From: Planctomycetota bacterium
GTDB lineage: Bacteria > Planctomycetota > Planctomycetia > Gemmatales > Gemmataceae
Length of the DNA stretch: 64,000 bases
Direction: 5' to 3'
Assembly (NCBI GenBank): GCA_021413735.1
Contig: JAIOPV010000178.1
Coordinates: forward strand, 32,456 to 96,455
Part shown: positions 16,103 to 24,470 of the stretch, piece after piece
Position numbering within the stretch: position 1 is the stretch's first letter
Layout: every line of letters begins with the position of its first letter
Notes under the pieces: generated by a model
What the model was told of the DNA's origin: nothing
What the model saw: the letters and a program-made list of their open reading frames with translations, nothing else
The model's database searches: none
Translations under genes and position numbers: made by a program

Positions 16103-17623
16103 ATGAGCGGAATGGGTCTGAGAATGGACATCCACCAGGGACTGGCCCAGCGGCAGATCCTGGCTCCTCGCATGATCCAATCAATGGAGATCCTTCAACT
16201 CCCAATCGCCGACTTGCAGGCGAAGATCGAGAAGGAGTTGCAAGAGAATCCCTTCCTCGAACAAAAAGAGAAGCACGGCGAAACCGACGAGGTCGTTCCC
16301 GAGTTCAACCCCGACGCCCCGCTGAAACACGACTCGACAGGCGACCTCGAATTCAGCCGACTTGATGAACTGAACCGCGACTGGGATAACCACTTCAACG
16401 AGGAACATCGGGTCAGTCGCGGTGCGATGGACGAGGAAGGCGACCGCAAGCTCGACGCGATGGCGAATATGGCGAACCGCCCGCAGTCGCTGCAGGACCG
16501 GCTCGCGGAACAACTCGGTGAGATGGAGTTGGACGAGGAACAGCGGCGGCTCGCGAAGCACATTTGCAGCTTCGTGGACCGCACCGGCTATCTGGGTGCC
16601 CGTGAGAAGGCGAGCGAAGAAGACGACAAGGACACGTTCCGCACGGTGACGCTCACCGAGATCGCCGCTGCGTACGACACGTTCGTCACCGAAGAAGAGA
16701 TCGAGGAAACGCTGGTTGATATCGTCCAGAAGCTGGAACCGCCGGGCGTGGCTGCACGCGATCTGAAAGAGTGCTTGCTGAATCAGATCACGTCCGACAC
16801 GCCGTGCCGCGATGCCCTGCGGGTGCTCGTTCGCGATCACCTCGAAGACATCGCAAACAACCGCATTCCGGTTATCCAGAAGGCCACGAAGTTCGACATC
16901 CCGCTGATTCAGGACGCAATCGAAGCTCTGCATCACCTCGACCCGAAGCCTGGACTGAAGTTCGCCGAGGTGGAAACGCGATATGTGATGCCGGATGTGA
17001 TCGTCGAACGCAACGACGACGACGACTTCAACATTCGACTCACCGACGAGTGGATTCCGAAGATCCGCATTAGCAAGCGGACGGTCGATCTCATCAAGAA
17101 CAAAGACCTCAACGACGAAGTGCGCGAGAAACTGCGCAAGAAGCTACAGTCGGCCGACTGGTTGGTGAAGGCCGTCGAGCAGCGTCGCAATACGCTCTTG
17201 AAAGTCACGCGAGCGATCATCGAACACCAACGGCCGTTCCTCGATATCGGCATGGACCACATCCAGCCGTTGAAGATGCAGCAGATTGCCGATCAGGTGA
17301 AGGTTCACGTCACGACGGTGAGCCGAGCTGTGGACGACAAGTGGGTGCAGACGCCGCGAGGCGTGTTTCCGCTGAAGCGTTTCTTCGGCGGCGGCAAGGA
17401 AAACAAGCAGACCGGCGAAGACGTTGCATACGAAGTGATGAAGCAGAAGCTCATGGAACTCGTGAGCAACGAGAACAAGTCGATGCCGTTGTCGGATGAG
17501 GAACTGGTGACGAAGTTGAACGACTCGGGCTATCCGGTTGCACGCCGCACGGTGACGAAGTATCGCAAGATGCTGAAGATCCCATCGAGCCGGCAACGCA
17601 AGGACTGGTCTTTGGGAAGCTGA
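16103..17623 (+). CDS. rpoN: RNA polymerase sigma-54 factor
   Basis: 506 residues. The N-terminal activator-interacting region is Gln/Leu-rich (GLAQRQILAPRMIQSMEILQLP), an acidic stretch follows, then the core-binding domain, the helix-turn-helix around VKVHVTTVSRAVDDKWVQTPRG, and the RpoN box ARRTVTKYR at residues 480-488. It directs transcription from -24/-12 promoters and needs an AAA+ enhancer-binding protein, none of which is in the window. It follows recR by 53 bases and may be co-transcribed. Confidence 0.96.
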   Translation: MSGMGLRMDIHQGLAQRQILAPRMIQSMEILQLPIADLQAKIEKELQENPFLEQKEKHGETDEVVPEFNPDAPLKHDSTGDLEFSRLDELNRDWDNHFNEEHRVSRGAMDEEGDRKLDAMANMANRPQSLQDRLAEQLGEMELDEEQRRLAKHICSFVDRTGYLGAREKASEEDDKDTFRTVTLTEIAAAYDTFVTEEEIEETLVDIVQKLEPPGVAARDLKECLLNQITSDTPCRDALRVLVRDHLEDIANNRIPVIQKATKFDIPLIQDAIEALHHLDPKPGLKFAEVETRYVMPDVIVERNDDDDFNIRLTDEWIPKIRISKRTVDLIKNKDLNDEVREKLRKKLQSADWLVKAVEQRRNTLLKVTRAIIEHQRPFLDIGMDHIQPLKMQQIADQVKVHVTTVSRAVDDKWVQTPRGVFPLKRFFGGGKENKQTGEDVAYEVMKQKLMELVSNENKSMPLSDEELVTKLNDSGYPVARRTVTKYRKMLKIPSSRQRKDWSLGS

Positions 17624-17640
17624 CCGGTCAGAAGAGATTT

Positions 17641-17745
17641 AACCACAGAGGCGCAGAGACACAGAGAAGACAGAAGAGTAGAGTTTGTTCAAAGAACTCT
17701 GTTCTCTTGTTTTCTCTGTGTCTCTGTGCCTCTGTGGTTAATCTG
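17641..17745. repeat. CACAGAG-unit inverted repeat (family H)
   Basis: ACCACAGAGGCGCAGAGACA on the left is complementary to TGTCTCTGTGCCTCTGTGGT on the right, with about 35 bases between. It separates rpoN from the carboxyltransferase gene and could act as a processing or termination hairpin. Confidence 0.8.
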
Positions 17746-17750
17746 TCTTT

Positions 17751-19334
17751 ATGGATCCCAAGATGCCCATTGATCTCAATGCCGAGGAAGCCCGCATTCG
17801 TCTTGGCGGTGGTTCCAAAGCCATCGACCGGCAGCACGAAAAGAATCGCCTCACCGCACGCGAGCGCATTTCCAAACTTCTCGACCCCGATAAGCACTGG
17901 TTCGAACTCGGCTTGTGGGCCGCGTGGAATATGTACTCCGAGTGGGGCGGGGCTCCGTCGGCGGGTGTGGTCACGGGCGTCGGGACCGTCTCCGGTCGGC
18001 AGGTCATGGTGATCGCCAACGACGCTACCGTAAAGGCTGGCGCGTTCTTTCCGATGACGTGCAAGAAGGTGCTTCGCGCTCAACGGATCGCTCACGAGAA
18101 TCGGTTGCCGTTGGTGTATCTCGTCGATTCGGCTGGCGTCTTCCTTCCACTGCAAGATGAAGTGTTCCCGGATGAAGACGACTTCGGCCGCATCTTCCGG
18201 AACAACGCGGTGATGTCGGCGGAGGGTATACCGCAGTTCGCGGCGATCATGGGCAACTGCGTCGCGGGCGGCGGCTACCTTCCCGTGCTGTGCGACACGC
18301 TTCTCATGACGGAAGGCAGCGGGTTGTATCTTGCGGGTCCCGCACTCGTGAAAGCGGCGATCGGTCAGGTGGTCGATTCGGAGAATCTTGGCGGCGCGAA
18401 GATGCACGCTGCGATCAGCGGCACGATCGACTATCGCGAACCGAACGATGAAGCGTGCATCGAACGCTTGCGGCGACTGGTGGGAATGCTGCCTGTTAGC
18501 ACGGGGCTTGCCCCGTGTGCGGTGGCACCTGGGGTAAACCCCAGGCTAAATGAGGAGTTCACGCCGTTCACTCAGAACGACTACGACGTCCGCGAACTGC
18601 TGAAACTACTTCTCGATGACGCACCGTTCGACGAGTACAAGGCCGACTACGGCAAGACGCTCGTGTGTGGTTTCGGCAAACTAGGCGGCAAGGCTGTCGG
18701 CATCGTGGCGAATCAGAAGCAGCGAGTGAAGTCGGCCGACGGGCAGATTCAGTTCGGCGGCGTGATCTACGTCGAATCGGCAGACAAAGCAGCACGGTTC
18801 GTGATGGACTGCAACCAACTTCGCGTGCCGATCCTGTTCGTGCAGAACGTCAATGGCTTCATGGTGGGCAAGGAGTCGGAACAGCACGGCATCATCCGTG
18901 CGGGTGCGAAGCTGGTGAACGCGATCTCGAACAGCGTGGTGCCGAAGCTGACACTCATCACGGGCGGTTCGTATGGTGCCGGCAACTACGCTCTGTGCGG
19001 GAAGGCGTTTGATCCGCGGTTCATCGTGGCGTGGCCAACGGCGAAATACGCGGTGATGGGTGGCGATCAGGCCGCGAGCACGCTTCTCGACATTCAGGTG
19101 CAGGCGTTGAAGCGAACCGGGAAGGAGCCCGAGGCCGGCGAACTCGCGGAGTTACGTGACAAGGTGAAGGCGAGTTACGAAGAGCAAACCGACGTGCGAT
19201 ACGCCGCGGCGCGGCTGTGGGTGGACGCGATCATTCAGCCCGAGGACACACGGCAGGCGTTGCTGACGGCGTTGAGCGTGGCAACGCGATTCGACGACGG
19301 CCGCGCGTTCAAGACAGGGGTGTTTCAGGTGTAG
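17751..19334 (+). CDS. acyl-CoA carboxylase, carboxyltransferase (beta) subunit
   Basis: 527 residues of the propionyl/methylcrotonyl-CoA carboxylase beta family. N-terminal RLTARERISKLLD, the acyl-CoA-binding GGAPSAGVVTGVGTVSG, the oxyanion-hole Gly-rich GNCVAGGGYLPVL, and the C-terminal GGSYGAGNYALCGKAFDPRF are all present. It transfers carboxyl from biotin to an acyl-CoA; the substrate (methylcrotonyl-, geranyl- or propionyl-CoA) is not fixed. The biotin carboxylase subunit is not nearby. Residues about 249-267 (VSTGLAPCAVAPGVNPRLN) come from a palindromic 54-base insertion in frame. Confidence 0.9.
   Translation: MDPKMPIDLNAEEARIRLGGGSKAIDRQHEKNRLTARERISKLLDPDKHWFELGLWAAWNMYSEWGGAPSAGVVTGVGTVSGRQVMVIANDATVKAGAFFPMTCKKVLRAQRIAHENRLPLVYLVDSAGVFLPLQDEVFPDEDDFGRIFRNNAVMSAEGIPQFAAIMGNCVAGGGYLPVLCDTLLMTEGSGLYLAGPALVKAAIGQVVDSENLGGAKMHAAISGTIDYREPNDEACIERLRRLVGMLPVSTGLAPCAVAPGVNPRLNEEFTPFTQNDYDVRELLKLLLDDAPFDEYKADYGKTLVCGFGKLGGKAVGIVANQKQRVKSADGQIQFGGVIYVESADKAARFVMDCNQLRVPILFVQNVNGFMVGKESEQHGIIRAGAKLVNAISNSVVPKLTLITGGSYGAGNYALCGKAFDPRFIVAWPTAKYAVMGGDQAASTLLDIQVQALKRTGKEPEAGELAELRDKVKASYEEQTDVRYAAARLWVDAIIQPEDTRQALLTALSVATRFDDGRAFKTGVFQV
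18496..18549. repeat. in-frame palindromic element (18 codons)
   Basis: Exactly 54 bases, bounded by TTAGC and GCTAA as outer inverted repeat. It contains two perfect hairpins: CACGGGGCTTGCCCCGTG (18500-18517) and CCTGGGGTAAACCCCAGG (18528-18545). It adds 18 residues without breaking the frame. Confidence 0.85.
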
Positions 19335-19387
19335 TGTTTTGCCGCTTGCGGCGTAGCGCTCGGGATCGCTACGCCGCAAGCGGCAAA
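19335..19387. repeat. family G inverted repeat
   Basis: TTGCCGCTTGCGGCGTAGCG and CGCTACGCCGCAAGCGGCAA flank about 8 bases. It begins right after the carboxyltransferase stop and ends 10 bases before the RNA ligase stop, so it could terminate both convergent genes. Confidence 0.85.
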
Positions 19388-19397
19388 TCAAAATCCA

Positions 19398-20453
19398 TCA
19401 CTCATCGTACTTCAGCAGGAACTTCGGGTTGATCGCCTTGAAACTCAGGCGGCCAAGGTAGTCGTCCTGAACTTCCGTCAGCGGGCGAAGCACCACACCT
19501 TCACGATGTGCCTTCGGGTTCAACACGCTCATCCCTTCCGACAACGCGACAAGCTCGTCAACCGTGTGACTCAGCACCAGCGTCCCGAGGTGCGGTACCA
19601 CTTCCAGACCCATCTCGGCGACGGCGGTCAGCATGTCGGCGTGGTCGAGGTAACGATAGCCGCTCACGTCGAACACGTTGAACAACCGCAGCGACAGTTC
19701 CTTGAGGGCGTACTTGTTCTGCTGAACGCCCGGGCCGATTACTTCACCCTGCACAGCAGGCTCGAAGCCGCGAACCGCACCAAACGCACGCAGCTTCTCC
19801 TCCAGGTTGAACCGCTTGGCGACTCGCATGAACAGGCTCGTTTCGTCCGTCGGGTCGAGCGACAAATTCCGACTGCACACGCCGAAGACGCCTTCTCGCA
19901 GAAACGCCGTGAACGAGGTGCCGTCGAGCTTCTCCGTGAGGTAGAACGTGAGGCCACGGTGCTTCTCGATCGTCTTCTCCAGAATCTGCACGCGGGTCTC
20001 GTCGGTCTTCGGCAGGAAGCCAGGGAAGCCGCCCTTCACACGACCACTCTGCCCGGCCGGCACCGGCGGCTCCCACTTTCGCACGCCGAGGATGTCGGTT
20101 ACGTCGGTGTCTTCGTCGGTAGGTGTCCCTTCGGGAAGAATCGACAGTGGGAAGCAAATCCCCTGCGACACCTGCCCACGGAGGCGGATCGTCTTGATGC
20201 GGAATCCGGGCGCTTGCATCGCACCATCGGGACCAAGCACCGCAGGCTTGTAGCTGCTCGCGCGCAGGAACTCGAACTCGGCTCGTTCGGGCAGAAGCGA
20301 GTCGATCTCGAAATACACGAGCTTGTCGCCGGGCTTGAATTCGCCCTTTTTGACGACAACCCACCAGCCGAGAACGCGGATTCGCTCGATGGCGTCGGCG
20401 TTCGGAATCGGCTCGGCAGCGTTCACAACCTGGATGCTGGCCAGCTTCCGCAT
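19398..20453 (-). CDS. Rnl5-type RNA ligase (DraRnl-like)
   Basis: 351 residues. An N-terminal OB-like domain (residues 1-130, GWWVVVKKGEFKPGDKLVYFEID) is followed by the nucleotidyltransferase domain. Motif I is EKLDGT with the adenylated lysine K175; motif IV is HREGVVL (E318) and motif V is FKAINPKFL (K339). This layout is that of Deinococcus radiodurans RNA ligase, which seals 3'-OH/5'-phosphate nicks with an RNA 3' end. It could also be a DNA or RNA repair ligase of other specificity. It is alone on this strand, with repeats on both sides. Confidence 0.85.
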   Translation of the reverse strand: MRKLASIQVVNAAEPIPNADAIERIRVLGWWVVVKKGEFKPGDKLVYFEIDSLLPERAEFEFLRASSYKPAVLGPDGAMQAPGFRIKTIRLRGQVSQGICFPLSILPEGTPTDEDTDVTDILGVRKWEPPVPAGQSGRVKGGFPGFLPKTDETRVQILEKTIEKHRGLTFYLTEKLDGTSFTAFLREGVFGVCSRNLSLDPTDETSLFMRVAKRFNLEEKLRAFGAVRGFEPAVQGEVIGPGVQQNKYALKELSLRLFNVFDVSGYRYLDHADMLTAVAEMGLEVVPHLGTLVLSHTVDELVALSEGMSVLNPKAHREGVVLRPLTEVQDDYLGRLSFKAINPKFLLKYDE

Positions 20454-20516
20454 GGGTAACCTCGCAAGAGTTCGGTCCGGCCTGACCCACGGACAGCGTA
20501 ACCTCGGCTGCGGTTC

Positions 20517-20700
20517 ACGGGGAGCGGGGAAGACGGGAAAGACAGACTTTCGGGCACGGGCACGGGCACGGACAAGAGAATACCGGGGACGACCGATCGG
20601 AGAGCCGTTGTCTTTCCCGCTTCCCGTCTTGGTTTTCTGTCCGTGCCCGTGCCCCTGCCCGTGCCCGTGCCCGAAATCTCTGCCTGTTCTTCATTTCCCC
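20517..20700. repeat. GTGCCC-unit inverted repeat (family A)
   Basis: The left arm has GGGCACGGGCACGGGCACGG and the right arm CCGTGCCCGTGCCCCTGCCC. The inner CACGGACAAGAGAATACCGG matches the copy at 536-742. The gap 20454-20798 has nothing else that I can call. Confidence 0.8.
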
Positions 20701-20798
20701 ACGCCGAGATGTTCCGATCAATCCAGCGATTGCCCTTGGCCGATTTCTTGTGGATAATGGATTAGCAAGTCTCTCGGGTCACCGGCGGAATTCACGAT

Positions 20799-22742
20799 AT
20801 GGCGATCGCGTTCAATTGCCCGTACTGCCAGCTCGCCTACCGTCTTCCCGACAAGATGGCTGGCAAACAGGCGAAGTGCAAGAATCCGGAATGTCGCAAA
20901 GTCATCACGATTCCAGCTCCAGAGCCGGAACCCGTCGCCATTCCTGCTCACCTTCTCCGCGGCCCCAGCACAGCGATGGTCGAGCGGGCAGCCCTCGACG
21001 CACTATCCGACGAGCCTCCCAAGATCACGGACGCGCCGGTGGAGGAAAAGGTCATTCCGATGACCTGCACGTTCTGCGATCACAAGTGGACCGAGCCATG
21101 GTCGAAGGCCGGCAAGAACACGCTCTGCCCGAACCCCGAGTGCCGACAACGCCAGAAGGTTCCCGAGCCAAAAGAGGTCGTGCCGACCAACTGGCGACAG
21201 CCAAACTCCAAACTGCCGACGCTCGCGAAGCAGAACTTCGAGGAACTCGATAACGTGATGACCACGACGAAGGTCGGGGGAATCAGCAAGCAGGCTGCCG
21301 AAGGCGCGGGCCTCCTTGAGGATCTGTACGAACCGAAGTCGTATAAGCTGCACATCTATCTGGGAATCGCGATCGTCGGACTCCTGAGTTTGACGATCTA
21401 CGGGATCGTGTCCTGGCGTTCGTCGCGAATCGAAAAAGGGGAAGACCAGTTGATGGTCGAGGCTCGCAAGGAGTTCGACGCGAAGGCGGTGCCCGCCGAT
21501 TACACGACGCCGTACTTGGGGCTTTCGTCGGCGGTGCTGCATGCCGCCGAAGCGGAGTACACCCTCACGCTGGTGGCGAAGGATCCCAAGAAGCTGAAAG
21601 AGGCGCAGGATCTATTCGACCAGGCCCGAAACGAGGTGCGGAAGCAACCGCCAGGGCTGGAGCGATATGCGGTCGCTTCAGAGTTCGCGTTAGCTGTCCT
21701 CGACTTCGCGGGCACCGAAGAGCAGGTGAAGGAGAAACTCCGTTATCGCTGGCAACCGGACACGGAAGCCAAGGGAGCACTGAAACTGAACGAGAACAGT
21801 CACACGGTGTTTCAGGAACTCTCGACGACTCTGCAACTGCTCCAGGGAGCCGATTTCGAGCAACGCATCACCACCGCTCGCCGACTCACGCGGCGGTTGG
21901 CGGAACGCGGGCAGGCTTCGCTGGCAGCCGATCTTTTGCCGCCGGCGTTGTTCAGCAGTTCGCAGGAGAATGCCGAAGCCCGTGCCGTGATCGCGCTTGA
22001 GATTTACCGAGTCGATCCGACTTCGCCTGTCCCAAAGCAAGTTGCCGACGAACTGAAAACATCGCTCGCGGGTGGAGTCCCGCCGAACCCGTTCCCGGCC
22101 TCGGCGCAAACGCTCTTCCTGGTACTCGCGACCGACAAGGCTCCCGTGATCGTGCCGCCACCCGCCCCGAACGGACCGTTGTCTGCGGCTGCGGTTCTGG
22201 CGTACACCGGCGTGTTGCTCCTTGAAGGCAAACCCGACGCGGCGATTGCGCTGGCGAACCGAACTCAAACGCAACATCCAGAAGTGAAACTCAAGGCGTT
22301 GCTGCTGTGTGCGGAGTGGTCGAAGGAACCGGGGGCAGCTCTGGACGCAGCCGCAGCGGCTGCACCGGGAACGAAACAGCCGGCGGCATCGTCGCACATT
22401 CTGCGGCTGTCGCAGCTCGCAGCGATCAACGGGAAGCATGATCTGGCGAAGTCGTTGGCGGATTCGCTGTCCGACGACGGCTTGAAGGCGTGGGCGAAGG
22501 GCGAGGCGGTTCGACAGCGGATCGTGGCGAACCCGAAGGAGAAGGCCGACGAGAACTGGGTGGAGGTGCCCGACGAGGCGAAGAAAATGCGAGTGGGTTA
22601 CGCCTGGGGTCGGCTGTGGGTGGCCCGAGCGAACGCGAAGGAATCGAGTTCCACCAAGGAAAAGAAGGCGACGGCAAACTGGCCCGTGCCGGTTCGTCCA
22701 TTCGCGCTCGCGGGAATCGCCCTTGGATTGCATGATCGGTGA
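20799..22742 (+). CDS. double zinc-ribbon, single-pass membrane protein
   Basis: 647 residues. Two Zn-ribbons: CPYCQLAYRL...CKNPEC (residues 7-32) and CTFCDHKW...CPNPEC (about residues 89-115). A membrane helix (YLGIAIVGLLSLTIYGIV) is near residues 185-205. The large C-terminal part, rich in AAEAE, FDQARNEVRK and GKPDAAIALANRT, looks like TPR/helical repeats with Ala-rich stretches. It ends 114 bases before the ABC-2 permease gene, with a family G repeat between, and may be co-transcribed. Function unknown. Confidence 0.75.
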   Translation: MAIAFNCPYCQLAYRLPDKMAGKQAKCKNPECRKVITIPAPEPEPVAIPAHLLRGPSTAMVERAALDALSDEPPKITDAPVEEKVIPMTCTFCDHKWTEPWSKAGKNTLCPNPECRQRQKVPEPKEVVPTNWRQPNSKLPTLAKQNFEELDNVMTTTKVGGISKQAAEGAGLLEDLYEPKSYKLHIYLGIAIVGLLSLTIYGIVSWRSSRIEKGEDQLMVEARKEFDAKAVPADYTTPYLGLSSAVLHAAEAEYTLTLVAKDPKKLKEAQDLFDQARNEVRKQPPGLERYAVASEFALAVLDFAGTEEQVKEKLRYRWQPDTEAKGALKLNENSHTVFQELSTTLQLLQGADFEQRITTARRLTRRLAERGQASLAADLLPPALFSSSQENAEARAVIALEIYRVDPTSPVPKQVADELKTSLAGGVPPNPFPASAQTLFLVLATDKAPVIVPPPAPNGPLSAAAVLAYTGVLLLEGKPDAAIALANRTQTQHPEVKLKALLLCAEWSKEPGAALDAAAAAAPGTKQPAASSHILRLSQLAAINGKHDLAKSLADSLSDDGLKAWAKGEAVRQRIVANPKEKADENWVEVPDEAKKMRVGYAWGRLWVARANAKESSSTKEKKATANWPVPVRPFALAGIALGLHDR

Positions 22743-22751
22743 TGCCGTGGG

Positions 22752-22812
22752 TCTTCGCCGCTTGCGGCGTAGCGATTCCTGTGTCGCTACGCCGCAAGCG
22801 GCGAAGACTGTA
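22752..22812. repeat. family G inverted repeat
   Basis: TCTTCGCCGCTTGCGGCGTA and TACGCCGCAAGCGGCGAAGA around a short loop. It lies between two co-directional genes. Confidence 0.85.
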
Positions 22813-22856
22813 GCCTCAACTCCGAATCGCCAACATTCACCATTCTGCAATCTGAA

Positions 22857-24470
22857 ATGCTCAACGGCCCGATGGTGTGGTGGGAACTCGTCACGCTCGC
22901 CCGCCGGGGTCACACGGTTCGCGCCCGGATTCTGCTGCTGTATACATTGCTCCTCGCGGTGATCGTGTTCGCGTTCGGTTGGTTCCGGACAACCTCTCCC
23001 ATCCCGTTCTTCCTCGGTACCGCCGACCCGCTTCCGCATCAGGAACTCGCCAAGTTCGCACGGTGGCTCGTTTTCTCGCTGCTCGAAGCTCAACTCGTTC
23101 TCGTCGCGGTCATCACACCGGCGTACACCGCTGCTGCCATCTCCGAGGAGAAGGATCGGCGAACGCTTCAGCTTCTGCTCACCACAGCGCTCACCGATAG
23201 CGAAATCGTCTGGGGAAAAGCCGTCGCCCGAATCCTGTTCGTGCTCGCTGCGGTGGCGTCCGGCATTCCCGTGCTGATCTTCTTCATGTTCCTCGGTGGC
23301 GTCGATATTGCTCTCATCGCCATCGGTTATGGCCTCACCATCGGCACCGCGATTCTCTCCGGGGGAATCGGAATCTGTGCTGCCTGCGAATCGCCGGACA
23401 CTCGAACCACTCTCATTCGTGCCTACGTCGCGACGGCGATTCTCGTGGGTGGAATGCTGCCGCCATTGATGTTGCTCAACCCGTTCGCCGTACTCTTCTA
23501 TTGCCTGGAAATGACATTGCTGACGCTTCAACTCGCGTGTGGACTCGGCTATCCAATCGTGCAAGCAGTGATTGCGTGTGGGTTCCTCGTCTCGGGGACT
23601 CGTGCGTTGCGAAATGCAGGGGTCACGGGCGGACCGTTCCCGTCGAGTGCGTTTCCGGAACCGCCACGCGGTCGCCCTGAGCCTGTGGTGGCTGAGCCAT
23701 CAGAGACGCTTCGAGCGATGGGTGAACTTGGTAATGCTGATCCGGTGCTGTGGAAAGAACGGCACGCGAAGGCGCAACCCATGCCGCTGGCGGCGGCGCT
23801 GACCGCTTTGGGTGCAGCGATCGCACTCATCTTGTTCATCGGTGGCGGGTGGACGCTCGTGAAACGAGCCATGCAAGCCCTCGACCCAGACCACGCGGTG
23901 ATGCTTCTGACTCGCGGCTCGGGGTCGCCAGATCAGGCCAGTCAGCAGTTGATGACAGCCGGTTTGATCGCGTCGGTGTTGTACTTGTTGCCGTTGGCGA
24001 TTGGCGTCACCGGGTGCATCGCGGGTGAACGACTTCGCGGCACGCTCGACTCGTTATTGGCGACGCGGCTCGACCGTCGTCGGATGCTGGCTGCGAAGAT
24101 CCGGGCACAGACTGAACGTGGGTTGGTGTTCGCGGGCGGCGCTGCGACGGGGCTTGGTGCTGGCTTTGGCTCCGAGGGTGGCGTTCAGTTGGGGCTCGCT
24201 GCGATTGCGGCGTTCGCGGGTGGGATTGCGCTCGTGGTTGGACTTGGTGCGTGGCTGTCGGTGCGATGTGCGACACCGGTGGGCGCGTTTCGGATGTGCC
24301 TGCCGGCGACGGTCGCGGTTGTGGGTGTGCCGCTGCTGGCGTGGTACTTCATCGACTGGCAGGACGTCGCGCCCGTGGCGGAAGCGTTCGCGTGGTGTGC
24401 GGGGGCGTTCTTGCTGATTGGCGGGGCAGGGTGGTGGCGAGCGTGTGTTGAACTCGAACGCGGTGATTGA
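22857..24470 (+). CDS. ABC-2 type transporter permease
   Basis: 537 residues, about twelve hydrophobic helices in two halves. The start MLNGPMVWWELVTLARRGHTVRAR, then ISEEKDRRTLQLLLTTALTDSEIVWGK, is the typical ABC-2 permease motif (EExRGTlexLL...). Half two repeats it (GERLRGTLDSLLATRLDRRRMLAAK). No ATP-binding subunit is adjacent, so its partner must be encoded elsewhere. It ends next to the convergent glycosyltransferase gene (stops at 24470 and 24471). Confidence 0.8.
   Translation: MLNGPMVWWELVTLARRGHTVRARILLLYTLLLAVIVFAFGWFRTTSPIPFFLGTADPLPHQELAKFARWLVFSLLEAQLVLVAVITPAYTAAAISEEKDRRTLQLLLTTALTDSEIVWGKAVARILFVLAAVASGIPVLIFFMFLGGVDIALIAIGYGLTIGTAILSGGIGICAACESPDTRTTLIRAYVATAILVGGMLPPLMLLNPFAVLFYCLEMTLLTLQLACGLGYPIVQAVIACGFLVSGTRALRNAGVTGGPFPSSAFPEPPRGRPEPVVAEPSETLRAMGELGNADPVLWKERHAKAQPMPLAAALTALGAAIALILFIGGGWTLVKRAMQALDPDHAVMLLTRGSGSPDQASQQLMTAGLIASVLYLLPLAIGVTGCIAGERLRGTLDSLLATRLDRRRMLAAKIRAQTERGLVFAGGAATGLGAGFGSEGGVQLGLAAIAAFAGGIALVVGLGAWLSVRCATPVGAFRMCLPATVAVVGVPLLAWYFIDWQDVAPVAEAFAWCAGAFLLIGGAGWWRACVELERGD

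Noticed and set aside
21690..23564. Long minus-strand open frame (624 codons)
   Set aside because: Antisense to the zinc-ribbon protein and the ABC-2 permease; composition is Arg/Gln/Glu-rich and motif-free.
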